The position numbers and the translations under genes were made by a program. Under the pieces are notes generated by a model. It had not been told where the DNA came from. It saw nothing but the letters and a program-made list of their open reading frames with translations, and did no database searches. Below are positions 1 to 8,107 of a stretch of 64,000 nt of DNA, one piece after another. The DNA comes from Streptomyces sp. HM190. GTDB taxonomy: Bacteria > Actinomycetota > Actinomycetes > Streptomycetales > Streptomycetaceae. The stretch's first letter is position 1; each line of letters opens with the position of its first letter. Location: assembly GCF_009857135.1 (NCBI RefSeq), contig NZ_CP047318.1, positions 7,564,001 to 7,628,000 of the forward strand, in the 5' to 3' direction.

Positions 1-601
1 TCACCTTCGCCGCCAGCCGGCCCCGCACCCACATGCGCTCGCGCAGTTCGCCGATCAGGTCGGCGTCCTCCGAGAACCGCTCGGTGAGGATGGCCCGCGC
101 GCCGTCCAGCGCGGCCTGCGCGTCGGCGACGCCCTTGTCGGCGTCGACGAACGCCGCGGCTGCGGCCAGCGGCTCCACGGTCGGGTCGCCCAGCAGGCCC
201 TCGGCGAGCGGTTCGAGCCCCGCCTCCCGGGCGATCTGCGCCTTCGTGCGCCGCTTCGGCTTGAACGGCAGGTAGATGTCCTCCAGCCGCGCCTTGGTCT
301 CGGCGCCGCGGATCTGCGCCTCCACCTCGGGCGTCAGCTTGCCCTGCTCACGCACCGAGTCGAGGATCGCCGCACGGCGGTCCTCCAGCTCGCGCAGGTA
401 CCGCAGCCGCTCCTCGATCGTGCGCAGCTGCGCGTCGTCGAGCATCTCGGTCGCTTCCTTGCGGTAGCGGGCGATGAAGGGAACGGTCGAACCGCCGTCG
501 AGCAGTTCCACCGCGGCCTTCACCTGCCGCTCCCGTACGCCGAGTTCCTCGGCGATCCTGCCTTCGATGGACCCTACTGCGATGGATCCGGGTGTCGTCA
601 C
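1..601 (-). CDS. tex: Tex-type S1 RNA-binding protein, N-terminal part (runs off window)
   Basis: Only the first 200 codons are present; the gene continues beyond the left edge. From a GTG start the product opens VTTPGSIAVGSIEGRIAEEL and contains the block TVPFIARYRKEATEML (about residues 38-53) and DIYLPFKPKRRTKAQIA (about 112-128), which are hallmarks of the Tex N-terminal region. Tex proteins are large cytoplasmic nucleic-acid-binding proteins with a C-terminal S1 domain linked to transcription and RNA metabolism; that domain lies outside the window. The start follows a GGAGAAGG-like ribosome site 12 nt upstream and the reading frame closes before it. Identity is firm, exact role in this organism is not. 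Confidence 0.9.
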   Translation of the reverse strand, partial: MTTPGSIAVGSIEGRIAEELGVRERQVKAAVELLDGGSTVPFIARYRKEATEMLDDAQLRTIEERLRYLRELEDRRAAILDSVREQGKLTPEVEAQIRGAETKARLEDIYLPFKPKRRTKAQIAREAGLEPLAEGLLGDPTVEPLAAAAAFVDADKGVADAQAALDGARAILTERFSEDADLIGELRERMWVRGRLAAKV

Positions 602-821
602 GATCCCGTACCGCCTTCTCCACTGAGGTTGCGCGGCAATTGTGGCAGGTGACGCCGACAACGGGGGATCAGGGCGGCGCGTGCCGGTCACCGGCCCGGA
701 CGGACCGTACAGGAGAACCGGACGCACCGGAGAGCAGGGGCCGCACGCTCGGGAGCCGGACACGCCGGGAGCCGGACGCGGGCCCCGCGTCCGGCTCCCT
801 CGGCCGGCGGACCGGCCGGGG

Positions 822-953
822 TCAGGCCCGGCGCGAGGAGCCGGAGGCGCCGCCGAACAGCCGGGCCAGGGCCCGGAACGGCAGGGTCACCACCGTGGCG
901 ACGGCCCCTCCGATCTGCCGCAACACGTCTGCGATCGCACGGAACACGTACAT
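822..953 (-). CDS. LPFR-motif small protein (43 aa)
   Basis: A 43-residue product beginning MYVFRAIADVLRQIGGAV and containing VTLPFRALARLFGGAS. It resembles the short Streptomyces family named for its LPFR motif (family recalled, not searched). It is amphipathic and basic, with one hydrophobic stretch that could sit at the membrane surface. The longer frame upstream is ignored because a GAGAGG ribosome site lies 7 nt before this ATG. It stands alone between tex and the SCO6745-type gene. The function is unknown. Confidence 0.6.
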   Translation of the reverse strand: MYVFRAIADVLRQIGGAVATVVTLPFRALARLFGGASGSSRRA

Positions 954-1077
954 CCCCTTTCCTCTCCCGACCGACCGGGCCGGGAAGGCACGGGTACCGC
1001 GTCCGGCTTCCTTCATGCGGGAACGGCGCACATACGGGGCCGGCTGCCGGCCCGGGTGGGGCACGCCGACGCCCAGG

Positions 1078-1947
1078 TCACCGCTTGCCGATCAGTCCCT
1101 CCGGGAACGCTCCCGCGCCGAGCATCACCGGCACGATGCCGCCCATCAGTTCGGTGAGGCGCGCCACGCCGGCCGCGCCCAGATGCTCGTACGGGGCCCG
1201 GTCGAGGCGGTCCGTCGCCGCCTCGACCTCCTCGCGCAGCGCGACGCCCTCCGGCGTCAACTCGCCCTCGCCGTCGACCAGTCCGCGCTCCCGCAGCCGA
1301 CCGCCGGCCGCCTCCCAGTCGGCCGGCGTCCAGCCGCGGGAGCCGAGCATCCACTTCGGGGTCATGCCCTTGCCGGTGGCGGTGTGGCTGACCAGCGCCT
1401 CCACCGGGTCGAGCCCGGCGTCGAGGAGGACCGCGAGGTGCCCGTCGCCCCGGTGCTCCCGCAGCAGCGTGGCCGCGTGCCACAGCGCCAGGTGGGGGCG
1501 CTCGGGCACCGGGAGGTCGGCGTGCGCGGCGTACAGGGGCCGCGCTGTGCGGACGCACGCCTCGGTGGCGCGCAGGGCCAGCTCGGCCGCCTCCGCGACC
1601 TCCGGGGAGCCGATCAGCTCCTCGCCGAGCAGCCGCCGCAGCGTGGCGTCGACGACCCGCTCGCGGGCCGCCAGCACCACCGCGGGCGAGGCGGCCTCCC
1701 ACACGCCGGGCACGTGCCTCGCCACCAGTTCGTGCCGGAAGTTGAAGAACGTCGCCGTCACCACGCCCGGTCCGACCGGACCCAGGGCGGCGGCCCGCAC
1801 CGCGAAGTACGCCGCGCTCGGGTGCCCGATCCCCACCGCGCCCAGCTCCCGCCCGAGGTCCGGGGAGAAGTAGTGCGCGGAGTGGAACGGGTTGAGCAGG
1901 TGGTGGCAGCGCCGCTCGGCGCGCTCCGGCAGGGAGGAAGACGTCAT
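1078..1947 (-). CDS. SCO6745-family helix-turn-helix-like protein
   Basis: A 289-aa soluble protein. It contains NPFHSAHYFSPD near residue 20, ATFFNFRHELVARHVPGVW near residues 64-82, and a C-terminal part (ELTPEGVALREEVEAATDRL, LMGGIVPVMLGAGAFPEGLI) that looks like a winged-helix/MarR-type fold. This matches the actinobacterial family usually annotated SCO6745 (recalled). Members have no defined biochemical role; some occur beside SAM methyltransferase-like or antibiotic genes. A ribosome site (AGGGAGG-type) precedes the ATG. A 14-bp imperfect palindrome lies just upstream. The family call is likely, the function unknown. Confidence 0.65.
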   Translation of the reverse strand: MTSSSLPERAERRCHHLLNPFHSAHYFSPDLGRELGAVGIGHPSAAYFAVRAAALGPVGPGVVTATFFNFRHELVARHVPGVWEAASPAVVLAARERVVDATLRRLLGEELIGSPEVAEAAELALRATEACVRTARPLYAAHADLPVPERPHLALWHAATLLREHRGDGHLAVLLDAGLDPVEALVSHTATGKGMTPKWMLGSRGWTPADWEAAGGRLRERGLVDGEGELTPEGVALREEVEAATDRLDRAPYEHLGAAGVARLTELMGGIVPVMLGAGAFPEGLIGKR

Positions 1948-1959
1948 GCCCCGCAGGTT

Positions 1960-1973
1960 ACCGACTGGTTGGT
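1960..1973. promoter_or_regulatory. TetR-type palindrome upstream of the SCO6745-family gene
   Basis: The sequence ACCGACTGGTTGGT is a near-perfect dyad (ACCGAC/GTTGGT around TG) 12 bp upstream of the divergent ATG. It has the form of many TetR-family operators. No TetR gene is adjacent, so the regulator, if any, is unknown. Confidence 0.3.
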
Positions 1974-2096
1974 TCGCCGGGCGGGGCAGGTCCCGCGAGC
2001 CCCTGCTCGCCGCGCGGTGTCCCGTCCCCGGCAGATGGCGGAAAAGGTGGGGTACTCGTCATTGCGGCCCTCGCCCGCGCTCCGAAGAATCGAGAC

Positions 2097-2671
2097 ATGG
2101 GCACAGTCCTGGTCGTCCTCTTCGACGGCGTGCAGAGCCTCGACGTCACGGGCCCCTGGAGGTCTTCCAGGGCGGTGAGCTGCACGTTCCCGGCTCGTAC
2201 CGCATCCGCACCGCCTCCCCGGACGGCGCCGCCGTCCGCACCTCCAGCGGCCTGACCGTCCCCGACCAGGCGCTGACGGCGTCGGCCACCCCGCACGCCC
2301 TGCTGGTCCCCGGCGGCCAGGGCACCCGGAACCCCGCCCCCGGCGTCGTCGCCTGGCTGCGGGAGCACGGCCCGCGCGCGGAGCGCCTGGTGTCGGTCCG
2401 CACCGGCGCGATCCTGCTCGCCGCGGCGGGCCTGCTGGACGGCCGCCGGGCGACGACCCACTGGGCGTACTGCGACAAACTGGCGCGCGACCACCCGTCG
2501 GTGGAGGTCGACCCGGAGCCCGTCCACGTCCGCGACGGCCATGTCGCCACCTCCGCCGGGGTCACCGCCGGCATCGACCTGGCGCTGGCACTCGTCGAGG
2601 AGGACCTCGGCCGCGAGGTCGCCCTCGGCATAGCCCGCCACCTGGTCGTCTTTCTGCGCCGCCCCGGCCGC
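2097..2671 (+). pseudogene. GlxA-type (DJ-1/PfpI + AraC HTH) regulator, frameshifted and truncated
   Basis: The first 20 codons from ATG read MGTVLVVLFDGVQSLDVTGP, the start of a GlxA-type DJ-1 domain. Continuity is then lost: one C appears missing in the C-run at 2153-2156, and the domain resumes in the next frame (LEVFQGGELHVPGSYRI through ARHLVVFLRRPG). The usual nucleophile context VCTGA reads VRTGA here, so the Cys is replaced by Arg. Family members continue after RRPG into an AraC-type DNA-binding domain; here the homology stops and the convergent enoyl-CoA hydratase stop codon follows within a few bases. I infer a decayed regulator that lost its HTH half. The indel alone could be a sequencing error, but the missing C-terminus could not. 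Confidence 0.75.
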
Positions 2672-3415
2672 TCACACCGTCCAGGTGAACCGGGGCGCCC
2701 TGCGCTCCAGGAACGCGGCGACGCCCTCCGCGGCGTCCCCGCTGCCGCGCGCCTGCTCGGCCCAGTGGGCGTCCCGGTCCGTCCGCCCGTCGGCGAACTC
2801 CTTGGCCGCCGCCTGGGTCAGCCGGGAGCGGGAGACCAGCACCCGGGTGAACTCCGCGACCCGCCCGGCCAGCCCGCCGTCCGGCAGCACCTCGTCCACC
2901 AGCCCCGTGCGCAGCGCCCGCTCGCTGTCGATCAACTCACCCGAGAACAGCAGGTACTTGGCGGTGCCGGGGCCGACCAGCGCCACCAACCGCCGGGTGG
3001 AGGACGACGGATAGACGAGCCCCAGCTTCGCGGGGGTGATGCCGAACAGCGCGCCCTCCTCCGCGAAGCGCAGATCACAGGCCGCCGCGAGCTGCGAACC
3101 CCCGCCCACGCAGTGCCCCCGGATCGCGGCGAGCGTCGGCTTGGGAAAGGCCGCGAGCGCGTCCTCGGCACGTTGCGCCAGGCCCTGGGCCTCGCCCGGC
3201 GACTGCCGCAGCGTGGAGATGTCGGCCCCCGCGCAGAACGTCCCGCCCTCCCCGGTGAGCACCAGCGCCCGCACGGAGGGATCGGTGGCCAGCCGGTCGA
3301 GCAGCGGCGGCAGCGACCGCCACATCCCGGCCGTCATGGCGTTGCGCTTGGCCGGGTGGTGGATCACGACCGTCGCGACCCCGTCGGCGGTGGAAAGCAG
3401 CAGTTGAGGGTCCAT
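2672..3415 (-). CDS. Enoyl-CoA hydratase/isomerase family protein
   Basis: A 247-aa crotonase-fold protein. It shows AKRNAMTAGMW near residue 22, the oxyanion-hole segment GGTFCAGADI, and HCVGGGSQLAAACDLRF, the second oxyanion-hole/CoA-binding block. It then has FGITPAKLGLVYPSSSTRRL. The catalytic Glu seen in true hydratases is not obvious (LGLVYPSSSTRR where many have PEVxLG), so it may act as an isomerase or other acyl-CoA enzyme. The longer upstream frame is an overlap with the opposite-strand gene. It is a single gene, divergent from the HdeD-like gene. Confidence 0.85.
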   Translation of the reverse strand: MDPQLLLSTADGVATVVIHHPAKRNAMTAGMWRSLPPLLDRLATDPSVRALVLTGEGGTFCAGADISTLRQSPGEAQGLAQRAEDALAAFPKPTLAAIRGHCVGGGSQLAAACDLRFAEEGALFGITPAKLGLVYPSSSTRRLVALVGPGTAKYLLFSGELIDSERALRTGLVDEVLPDGGLAGRVAEFTRVLVSRSRLTQAAAKEFADGRTDRDAHWAEQARGSGDAAEGVAAFLERRAPRFTWTV

Positions 3416-3484
3416 GCACCGGATGCTAGCCACCCCCCGCACCCCTACGATCAAGAAGGGGCCCGTACGCGAGAAAGGCCCCGC

Positions 3485-4186
3485 ATGCCCGGATCCAGGC
3501 ACGCCAAGGACGCACACACCCCTCGCGGCACGAACCCGGCGACCAGCAGGCGCGCCACCGGGGACGCGGAGGCGGACACCGCCCGACTGGGCCGCGACTT
3601 CGGCTGGATCGCCGCACTCGGCGTCGTCCTGGTGATCGCGGGCGTCGTCGGGCTGTGCTACGTCGGCCTCGCCACCCTGACCACGATGATCCTCTTCGGG
3701 TGGCTGCTGCTGATCGGAGGCGTGATCGGACTGCTGCACGCGGTGCAGGCCCGCGGCACACACTTCCTCTGGCTCGGTGTCGTGGTCGCCGCACTGAACA
3801 TCGCCGCCGGCGTGGTCGTCCTGAAGACCCCGGAGGCGGGCGCCGAGGCGCTCACCATGTTCGCCGCGCTGCTGTTCCTCACCGGCGGACTGTTCCGGCT
3901 GGTCGGCAGCCTCGTCGTGCGCGGCCCCCAGTTCGGCTGGACGCTGCTCCAGGGCGCCTTCGACCTGCTCCTCGGCATCCTCGTGCTCGTCACGTGGCCG
4001 AGCAGCAGCAAGTACGTCATCGGCGCCTTCTTCTCGCTCGCCCTGCTCTTCGACGGCCTCGGGCTGATCGCCACCGGGCTCGGCGGGCGGCGCATCGTGG
4101 GCCTGGTCTCGGAGAAACTCACGGAGAGTCACCGTCCGCCGGGCGGAACCCCCGGGCAGGGCGCCGAACCCGTACAACCCGAATAG
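3485..4186 (+). CDS. HdeD-family membrane protein
   Basis: A 233-aa protein with a charged N-terminal tail (about 40 residues), then six hydrophobic segments in three pairs: WIAALGVVLVIAGVVGLCYV, TMILFGWLLLIGGVIGLL, FLWLGVVVAALNIAAGVVVL, ALTMFAALLFLTGGLFRL, TLLQGAFDLLLGILVLVTW and VIGAFFSLALLFDGLGLIA. The LxxG...F...R...pattern is that of the HdeD/DUF308 family. HdeD is linked to acid stress in enteric bacteria; the role in Streptomyces is unknown. The C-terminal tail is Pro/Gly-rich. The start is the first ATG after the charged upstream region, with a GAGAAAGG ribosome site. Confidence 0.8.
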   Translation: MPGSRHAKDAHTPRGTNPATSRRATGDAEADTARLGRDFGWIAALGVVLVIAGVVGLCYVGLATLTTMILFGWLLLIGGVIGLLHAVQARGTHFLWLGVVVAALNIAAGVVVLKTPEAGAEALTMFAALLFLTGGLFRLVGSLVVRGPQFGWTLLQGAFDLLLGILVLVTWPSSSKYVIGAFFSLALLFDGLGLIATGLGGRRIVGLVSEKLTESHRPPGGTPGQGAEPVQPE

Positions 4187-4323
4187 TTCCCAAAGGGGCA
4201 TACGCCCGGCAGAATCGTTCATTCCGCTGGTCGGTCCGAACGGGACCGGTCGGGAAAACGTCGATACGCGCTGACTTGTGTTCAGTCGTTCATGGACGGC
4301 GTCGCGTCGCCAACACTTGACGT

Positions 4324-4869
4324 GTGGTGACAATCGAGCGCAAGGGCGGCGACCGGACCATGGACGACCGAGGGCGCGGGGACGACCCCGGCCCCGGAGG
4401 CGGCGGGCACGCTCCCGACGACCTGAGCCCGCCGGGACCGCTGCCGTACGAAGGGGTCTGGCGGTTCACCGCGGCCGCCGTCGACGCCTCGGTGCCGCAG
4501 GCGCGGCGCGCCGTCCGGGACCTGCTCGCCCGGCAGGGCGTACCGGTCTCGGACGACCTCGTCCAGGGGTTACTGGTGATCGTCTCCGAGCTGGTGACCA
4601 ACGTCGTGAAGCACGCGGCGGTGCTCTCGCCCACGCTCGCCGTCGAGGTCGGGGTCGGAGCGGACTGGGTGCGGGTCGCGGTGGAGGACAACCACCCCTA
4701 CCGCCCGACCGCCCTGGAGACCGACCACGGCCGGCTGGGCGGCCGGGGGCTGCTGCTGGTGCGGGAGATCACCAAGGAGGCCGGCGGGGTCTGCGACGTC
4801 GAGCACACCGCGGGCGGCGGCAAGGTGATCTGGGCCGCCCTGCCGCTCAAACCCCCGCACCTGCTCTAG
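4324..4869 (+). CDS. RsbW-type ATP-binding (anti-sigma-like) protein with a TTA codon
   Basis: A 181-aa protein with a disordered Gly/Pro/Asp-rich N-terminus (to about residue 45). A single HATPase_c fold follows: N-box ELVTNVVKHA, G1 region VEDNHPYRPT, and G2 box LGGRGLLLV. This is the small serine-kinase/anti-sigma type that is highly expanded in Streptomyces. A TTA leucine codon (4570-4572, codon 83) implies dependence on the bldA tRNA. A shorter start, ATG at 4360 (MDDRGRG), is equally plausible because neither start has a strong ribosome site. It is convergent with idi, only 9 nt apart. Confidence 0.75.
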   Translation: MVTIERKGGDRTMDDRGRGDDPGPGGGGHAPDDLSPPGPLPYEGVWRFTAAAVDASVPQARRAVRDLLARQGVPVSDDLVQGLLVIVSELVTNVVKHAAVLSPTLAVEVGVGADWVRVAVEDNHPYRPTALETDHGRLGGRGLLLVREITKEAGGVCDVEHTAGGGKVIWAALPLKPPHLL

Positions 4870-4878
4870 AGCCCGGGG

Positions 4879-5478
4879 TCACCAGCCCGCGGCGGGGCCC
4901 GTCAGCTCCTTGACCGCGGGGCGGGCCGCGTCCAGCACCGTCATGAACCAGGCCGAGAACGGGTGCTCGGCGTGCCGCTCGGCCAGTTCCTGCGGGGTGA
5001 CGAAGGCCGTGGCCCCGACCTCCTCCGGGTCCGGCCGCAGCGGGGAGCGCACCAATCCCACGAAGAGATGGTTGAACTCCTGCTCCACCAGGCCCGAGTC
5101 CGGGTCGGGGTGGTTGTAGCGGACCGTGCCCGCCTCACCGAGCAGCGCGGGGGACACCCCGAGCTCCTCGTACGTCCGGCGCGCGGCCGCCGCGAACGGG
5201 GACTCGCCGGGGTAGGGGTGCCCGCAGCAGGTGTTCGACCAGACCCCGGGGGAGTGGTACTTGCCCAGGGCGCGCTGCTGGAGCAGCAGTCGGCCCCGCT
5301 CGTCGAAGAGGAACACCGAGAACGCCCGGTGCAGCCGTCCGGGCGGCTGGTGCGCGGAGAGCTTCTCCGCCGTGCCGATCGTCGTGCCCTCCTCGTCGAC
5401 CAGCTCCAGCAGGATCGCTTCCGTGGTGCTGTCCGGTGCCTCGTGCATCGCGGTGGCAGGTGTGATCGGCATGCCCAT
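4879..5478 (-). CDS. idi: Isopentenyl-diphosphate delta-isomerase, type I (Nudix)
   Basis: A 199-aa enzyme interconverting isopentenyl and dimethylallyl diphosphate. The type I features are present: HRAFSVFLFDERGRLLLQQR, the active-site Cys in WSNTCCGHPYPGE, the Nudix-like RRTYEELGV, and the glutamate motif EQEFNHLFVG. It uses divalent metal. Starts at MGMPITP or two codons later are both possible. It lies about 10 kb from the hopanoid operon and would feed the same isoprenoid pool, although it is on the other strand and separately transcribed. Confidence 0.95.
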   Translation of the reverse strand: MGMPITPATAMHEAPDSTTEAILLELVDEEGTTIGTAEKLSAHQPPGRLHRAFSVFLFDERGRLLLQQRALGKYHSPGVWSNTCCGHPYPGESPFAAAARRTYEELGVSPALLGEAGTVRYNHPDPDSGLVEQEFNHLFVGLVRSPLRPDPEEVGATAFVTPQELAERHAEHPFSAWFMTVLDAARPAVKELTGPAAGW

Positions 5479-5701
5479 CCTTCGCTTCGTTCCTCGAGTC
5501 CCAAGTCTGCCGTAGGGAAACGGCCGTCCTGGCACTTCACGCCAACCCGCATGTCCTACCCCCGCACCCCCGGCGGGGACACCCATGGATCGCGCGCCCC
5601 CTGGACGGCGCACCCGGATGCACGCACGGGGCGGGCCCCGCACGTCGTCCGCGCCGTGGAACCGGCGGCGCGGGTCGGTGACGCGGGCCGGTGGCGTGGT
5701 T

Positions 5702-6640
5702 TCAGTGGCAGAGCTTCGCCTCGTGCTCCGCGTGTCCGCCGGGCTCCAGCTGGAACGTGCAGTGCTCGACGTCGAAGTGGTCGCCGATGCAGCCCTGGAG
5801 CTCGTGGAGCATCTTCTCGTTGCCGATGGCGTCGAGCGTGTCGGAGTCGACCACGACATGGGCGGACAGGACGGGCATGCCGGAGGTGATGGTCCAGGCG
5901 TGCAGGTCGTGGACGTCCTCGACACCGGGCAGGGCGAGGATGTGGGCTCGTACCTCCGCCATGTCGACGTTCTTCGGCGCCGCCTCCAGCAGCACGTCGA
6001 GGGTCTCGCGCAGCAGCTTCACCGTGCGCGGCACGATCATCAGGCCGATGACCAGCGAGGCGATCGGGTCGGCGGCCTGCCAGCCCGTGAGCAGGATGAC
6101 CACGGCGGAGACGATCACCGCCAGCGAGCCGAGCGCGTCCGCGGCCACCTCCAGGAAGGCGCCCCGGACGTTCAGGCTCTCCTTCTGGCCCCGCATCAGC
6201 AGGATCAGCGAGATCATGTTGGCGACCAGGCCGATCGCGCCGAACACGACGGTCAGTCCGCCCGCGGTGCCGACCGGTGTGATGAGACGCTGGATGGCCT
6301 CGAAGAGCACATAGCCGCCGACCCCGAGCAGCAGCAGGCAGTTGGCGAGGGCGGCGAGTATCTCCGCGCGGGCGTAACCGAAGGTGCGGTTGCCGCTCGG
6401 CGGACGGTTGGCGAAGTGGATGGCGAGGAGCGCCATGCCGAGGCCCACCGCGTCGGTCGCCATGTGCGCCGCGTCCGCGACGAGCGCGAGCGAGTCGGCG
6501 AGGACCCCGCCGACGATCTCGACCACCATGACGGTGAGCGTGATCGACAGCGCGATCCGCAGTCTCCCGCGGTACGCCGCTGCCGCCGTACCACTGGTCG
6601 GCGCGTGATGCGCGTGCCCGTGATCGTGCCCAGCCCCCAT
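5702..6640 (-). CDS. Cation diffusion facilitator (CDF) metal exporter
   Basis: A 312-aa integral membrane protein. The N-terminal His-rich tail (GAGHDHGHAHHA) is typical of zinc-type CDF exporters. The transport-site motifs are visible: DSLALVADAAHMATDAVGL in TM2 (HxxxD) and AFLEVAADALGSLAVI in TM5 (DxxxD-like, here EVAADA..). The C-terminal cytoplasmic domain holds VEDVHDLHAWTITSGMPVL, the classic CDF dimer-domain motif, and ends in a second His/Glu cluster (GGHAEHEAKLCH). It probably exports Zn2+ or Co2+ by proton antiport. It is monocistronic. Confidence 0.9.
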   Translation of the reverse strand: MGAGHDHGHAHHAPTSGTAAAAYRGRLRIALSITLTVMVVEIVGGVLADSLALVADAAHMATDAVGLGMALLAIHFANRPPSGNRTFGYARAEILAALANCLLLLGVGGYVLFEAIQRLITPVGTAGGLTVVFGAIGLVANMISLILLMRGQKESLNVRGAFLEVAADALGSLAVIVSAVVILLTGWQAADPIASLVIGLMIVPRTVKLLRETLDVLLEAAPKNVDMAEVRAHILALPGVEDVHDLHAWTITSGMPVLSAHVVVDSDTLDAIGNEKMLHELQGCIGDHFDVEHCTFQLEPGGHAEHEAKLCH

Positions 6641-6778
6641 GGAATCCGCCCTTCCGTGTCCGTGCGTCCGGCTCCGGGATCACAGTCAACTACGGGTGGG
6701 GGGTATCCGGCAACGCGGCACTGAACACCGTTGTCATGTGCTCTGACCTGCGGAAACGAGGCGCAGGTCAGAGTGGTG

Positions 6779-7768
6779 TCAGGCTCGGGGATCCGGTCGG
6801 AGGCCGTGGTGCAGGCACCAGCCCGCCCATGCCGACTCGACCATCTCGCGTACCCCGCGCCGGGCCGTCCAGCCCAGTTCCCGCTCGGCCAGCCCGGCCG
6901 AGGCGACGGCGCGCGGCGCGTCGCCGGGGCGCCGGGGTTCGACGAGCGCGTCCCGGCGGTCGCCGGTCACCTCGCCGACGAGCGTGACCAACTCGCGCAC
7001 CGAGACGCCCTCGCCCCGCCCGATGTTCACGGTCAGGTCGCCGGCCGCGCCCTCCGTGCCGAGCCGGCGGACCGCGGCGAGGTGGGCCTCGGCGAGATCG
7101 GCGACATGGATGTAGTCGCGCACGCAGGTGCCGTCGGGGGTCGGGTAGTCGTCGCCGAAGATGCGGGGGGCCTCGTCGCGGGTGAGGCGGTCGAAGACCA
7201 TCGGGATCACGTTGAAGACGCCGGTGTCGGCGAGGGCGGGCTCGGCGGCGCCGGCCACGTTGAAGTAGCGCAGGCACACGGTGGCCATCCCGTGCGCCCG
7301 GCCCGCCGCGCGGACCAGCCACTCCCCGGCGAGCTTGGTCTCGCCGTACGGGCTCATCGGCGCGCAGGGGGTGTCCTCCGTGATGAGGTCCACATCCGGG
7401 TTGCCGTACACGGCCGCGGAGGACGAGAACAGGAACCGCCGCACCCCCGCACCCGCCGCCGCGTCCAGGAGGGTGGCCAGCCCGCCCACGTTCTCCTGGT
7501 AGTAGCGCGTCGGCTGGGCCACCGACTCGCCGACCTGCTTGCGGGCCGCCAGGTGCACCACTCCTGTCACGGAGTGCTCGGTGAGGGTGCGCTTGAGGAG
7601 GTCGCCGTCCAGGGCCGAGCCGTGGACGAGCGGGATGCCGTCGGGGAGGCGGCCGGGGACGCCGGCCGAGAGGTCGTCCAGCGCGACCACCTGTTCTCCG
7701 GCGTCGGCCAGGGCCCTCGCCACGTGTGCGCCGATATATCCGGCTCCGCCTGTGATCAGCCAAGTCAT
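6779..7768 (-). CDS. galE: UDP-glucose 4-epimerase
   Basis: A 329-aa extended SDR enzyme. N-terminal NAD-binding TGGAGYIGAHV is followed by DDLSAG and LAARKQVGES. Catalytic Ser/Tyr/Lys lie in SSSAAVYG and SPYGETKLAGE, and DGTCVRDYIHVADLA is diagnostic for GalE. It interconverts UDP-glucose and UDP-galactose. The ATG is preferred over the upstream GTG because AAGGTAGG sits at proper spacing. In context it could supply galactose donors for the adjacent export cluster, but it is transcribed away from it. Confidence 0.9.
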   Translation of the reverse strand: MTWLITGGAGYIGAHVARALADAGEQVVALDDLSAGVPGRLPDGIPLVHGSALDGDLLKRTLTEHSVTGVVHLAARKQVGESVAQPTRYYQENVGGLATLLDAAAGAGVRRFLFSSSAAVYGNPDVDLITEDTPCAPMSPYGETKLAGEWLVRAAGRAHGMATVCLRYFNVAGAAEPALADTGVFNVIPMVFDRLTRDEAPRIFGDDYPTPDGTCVRDYIHVADLAEAHLAAVRRLGTEGAAGDLTVNIGRGEGVSVRELVTLVGEVTGDRRDALVEPRRPGDAPRAVASAGLAERELGWTARRGVREMVESAWAGWCLHHGLRPDPRA

Positions 7769-8107
7769 GGGCACCTACCTTAGCCGGGTCCGCGGCACGG
7801 CAGTGATGTTTTCTGTTCGGTCGTGATGGAATTTGTTGATCCGGGTGCGTCGATATGTCGGCGCACCCGCATATCGCCTATCAGCCGATATGTGAACCGG
7901 AGTTTGTGGCGTGGCCCCCGGATCCCCGATGATGATCGCGGCGGAGCCCAGCAGGCCCACTTGATCGGGCCGTGAACGGGCGGTGAATCCTCGTTTCCCT
8001 TCATCCGATAACCTCTGCCGACACGCCGCCGGGCCGTTGCGGGCCGGGGCGTCCCCACCACGCACATGCCCGGCGCGGTCGCGTCGGCACCCAGGGAGTG
8101 AGTTCGT
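7769..8107. other. Intergenic region with a GATATG dyad between galE and the polyol-phosphate operon
   Basis: No gene was found in these 339 bp. The left part is unusually A+T-rich for this genome. It holds GATATG (7852-7857), its inverted copy CATATC (7870-7875), and a third copy GATATG (7887-7892) within CGATATGTG. The dyad and direct copy resemble a regulator-binding region for one or both divergent transcripts. The stretch 7990-8100 upstream of the right-hand operon is probably its leader and ends in the AGGGAG ribosome site. Confidence 0.4.

Noticed and set aside
592..2178. Long plus-strand frame opposite the SCO6745-type gene
   Set aside because: No motif, no ribosome site, and it covers the LPFR and SCO6745-family genes antisense.
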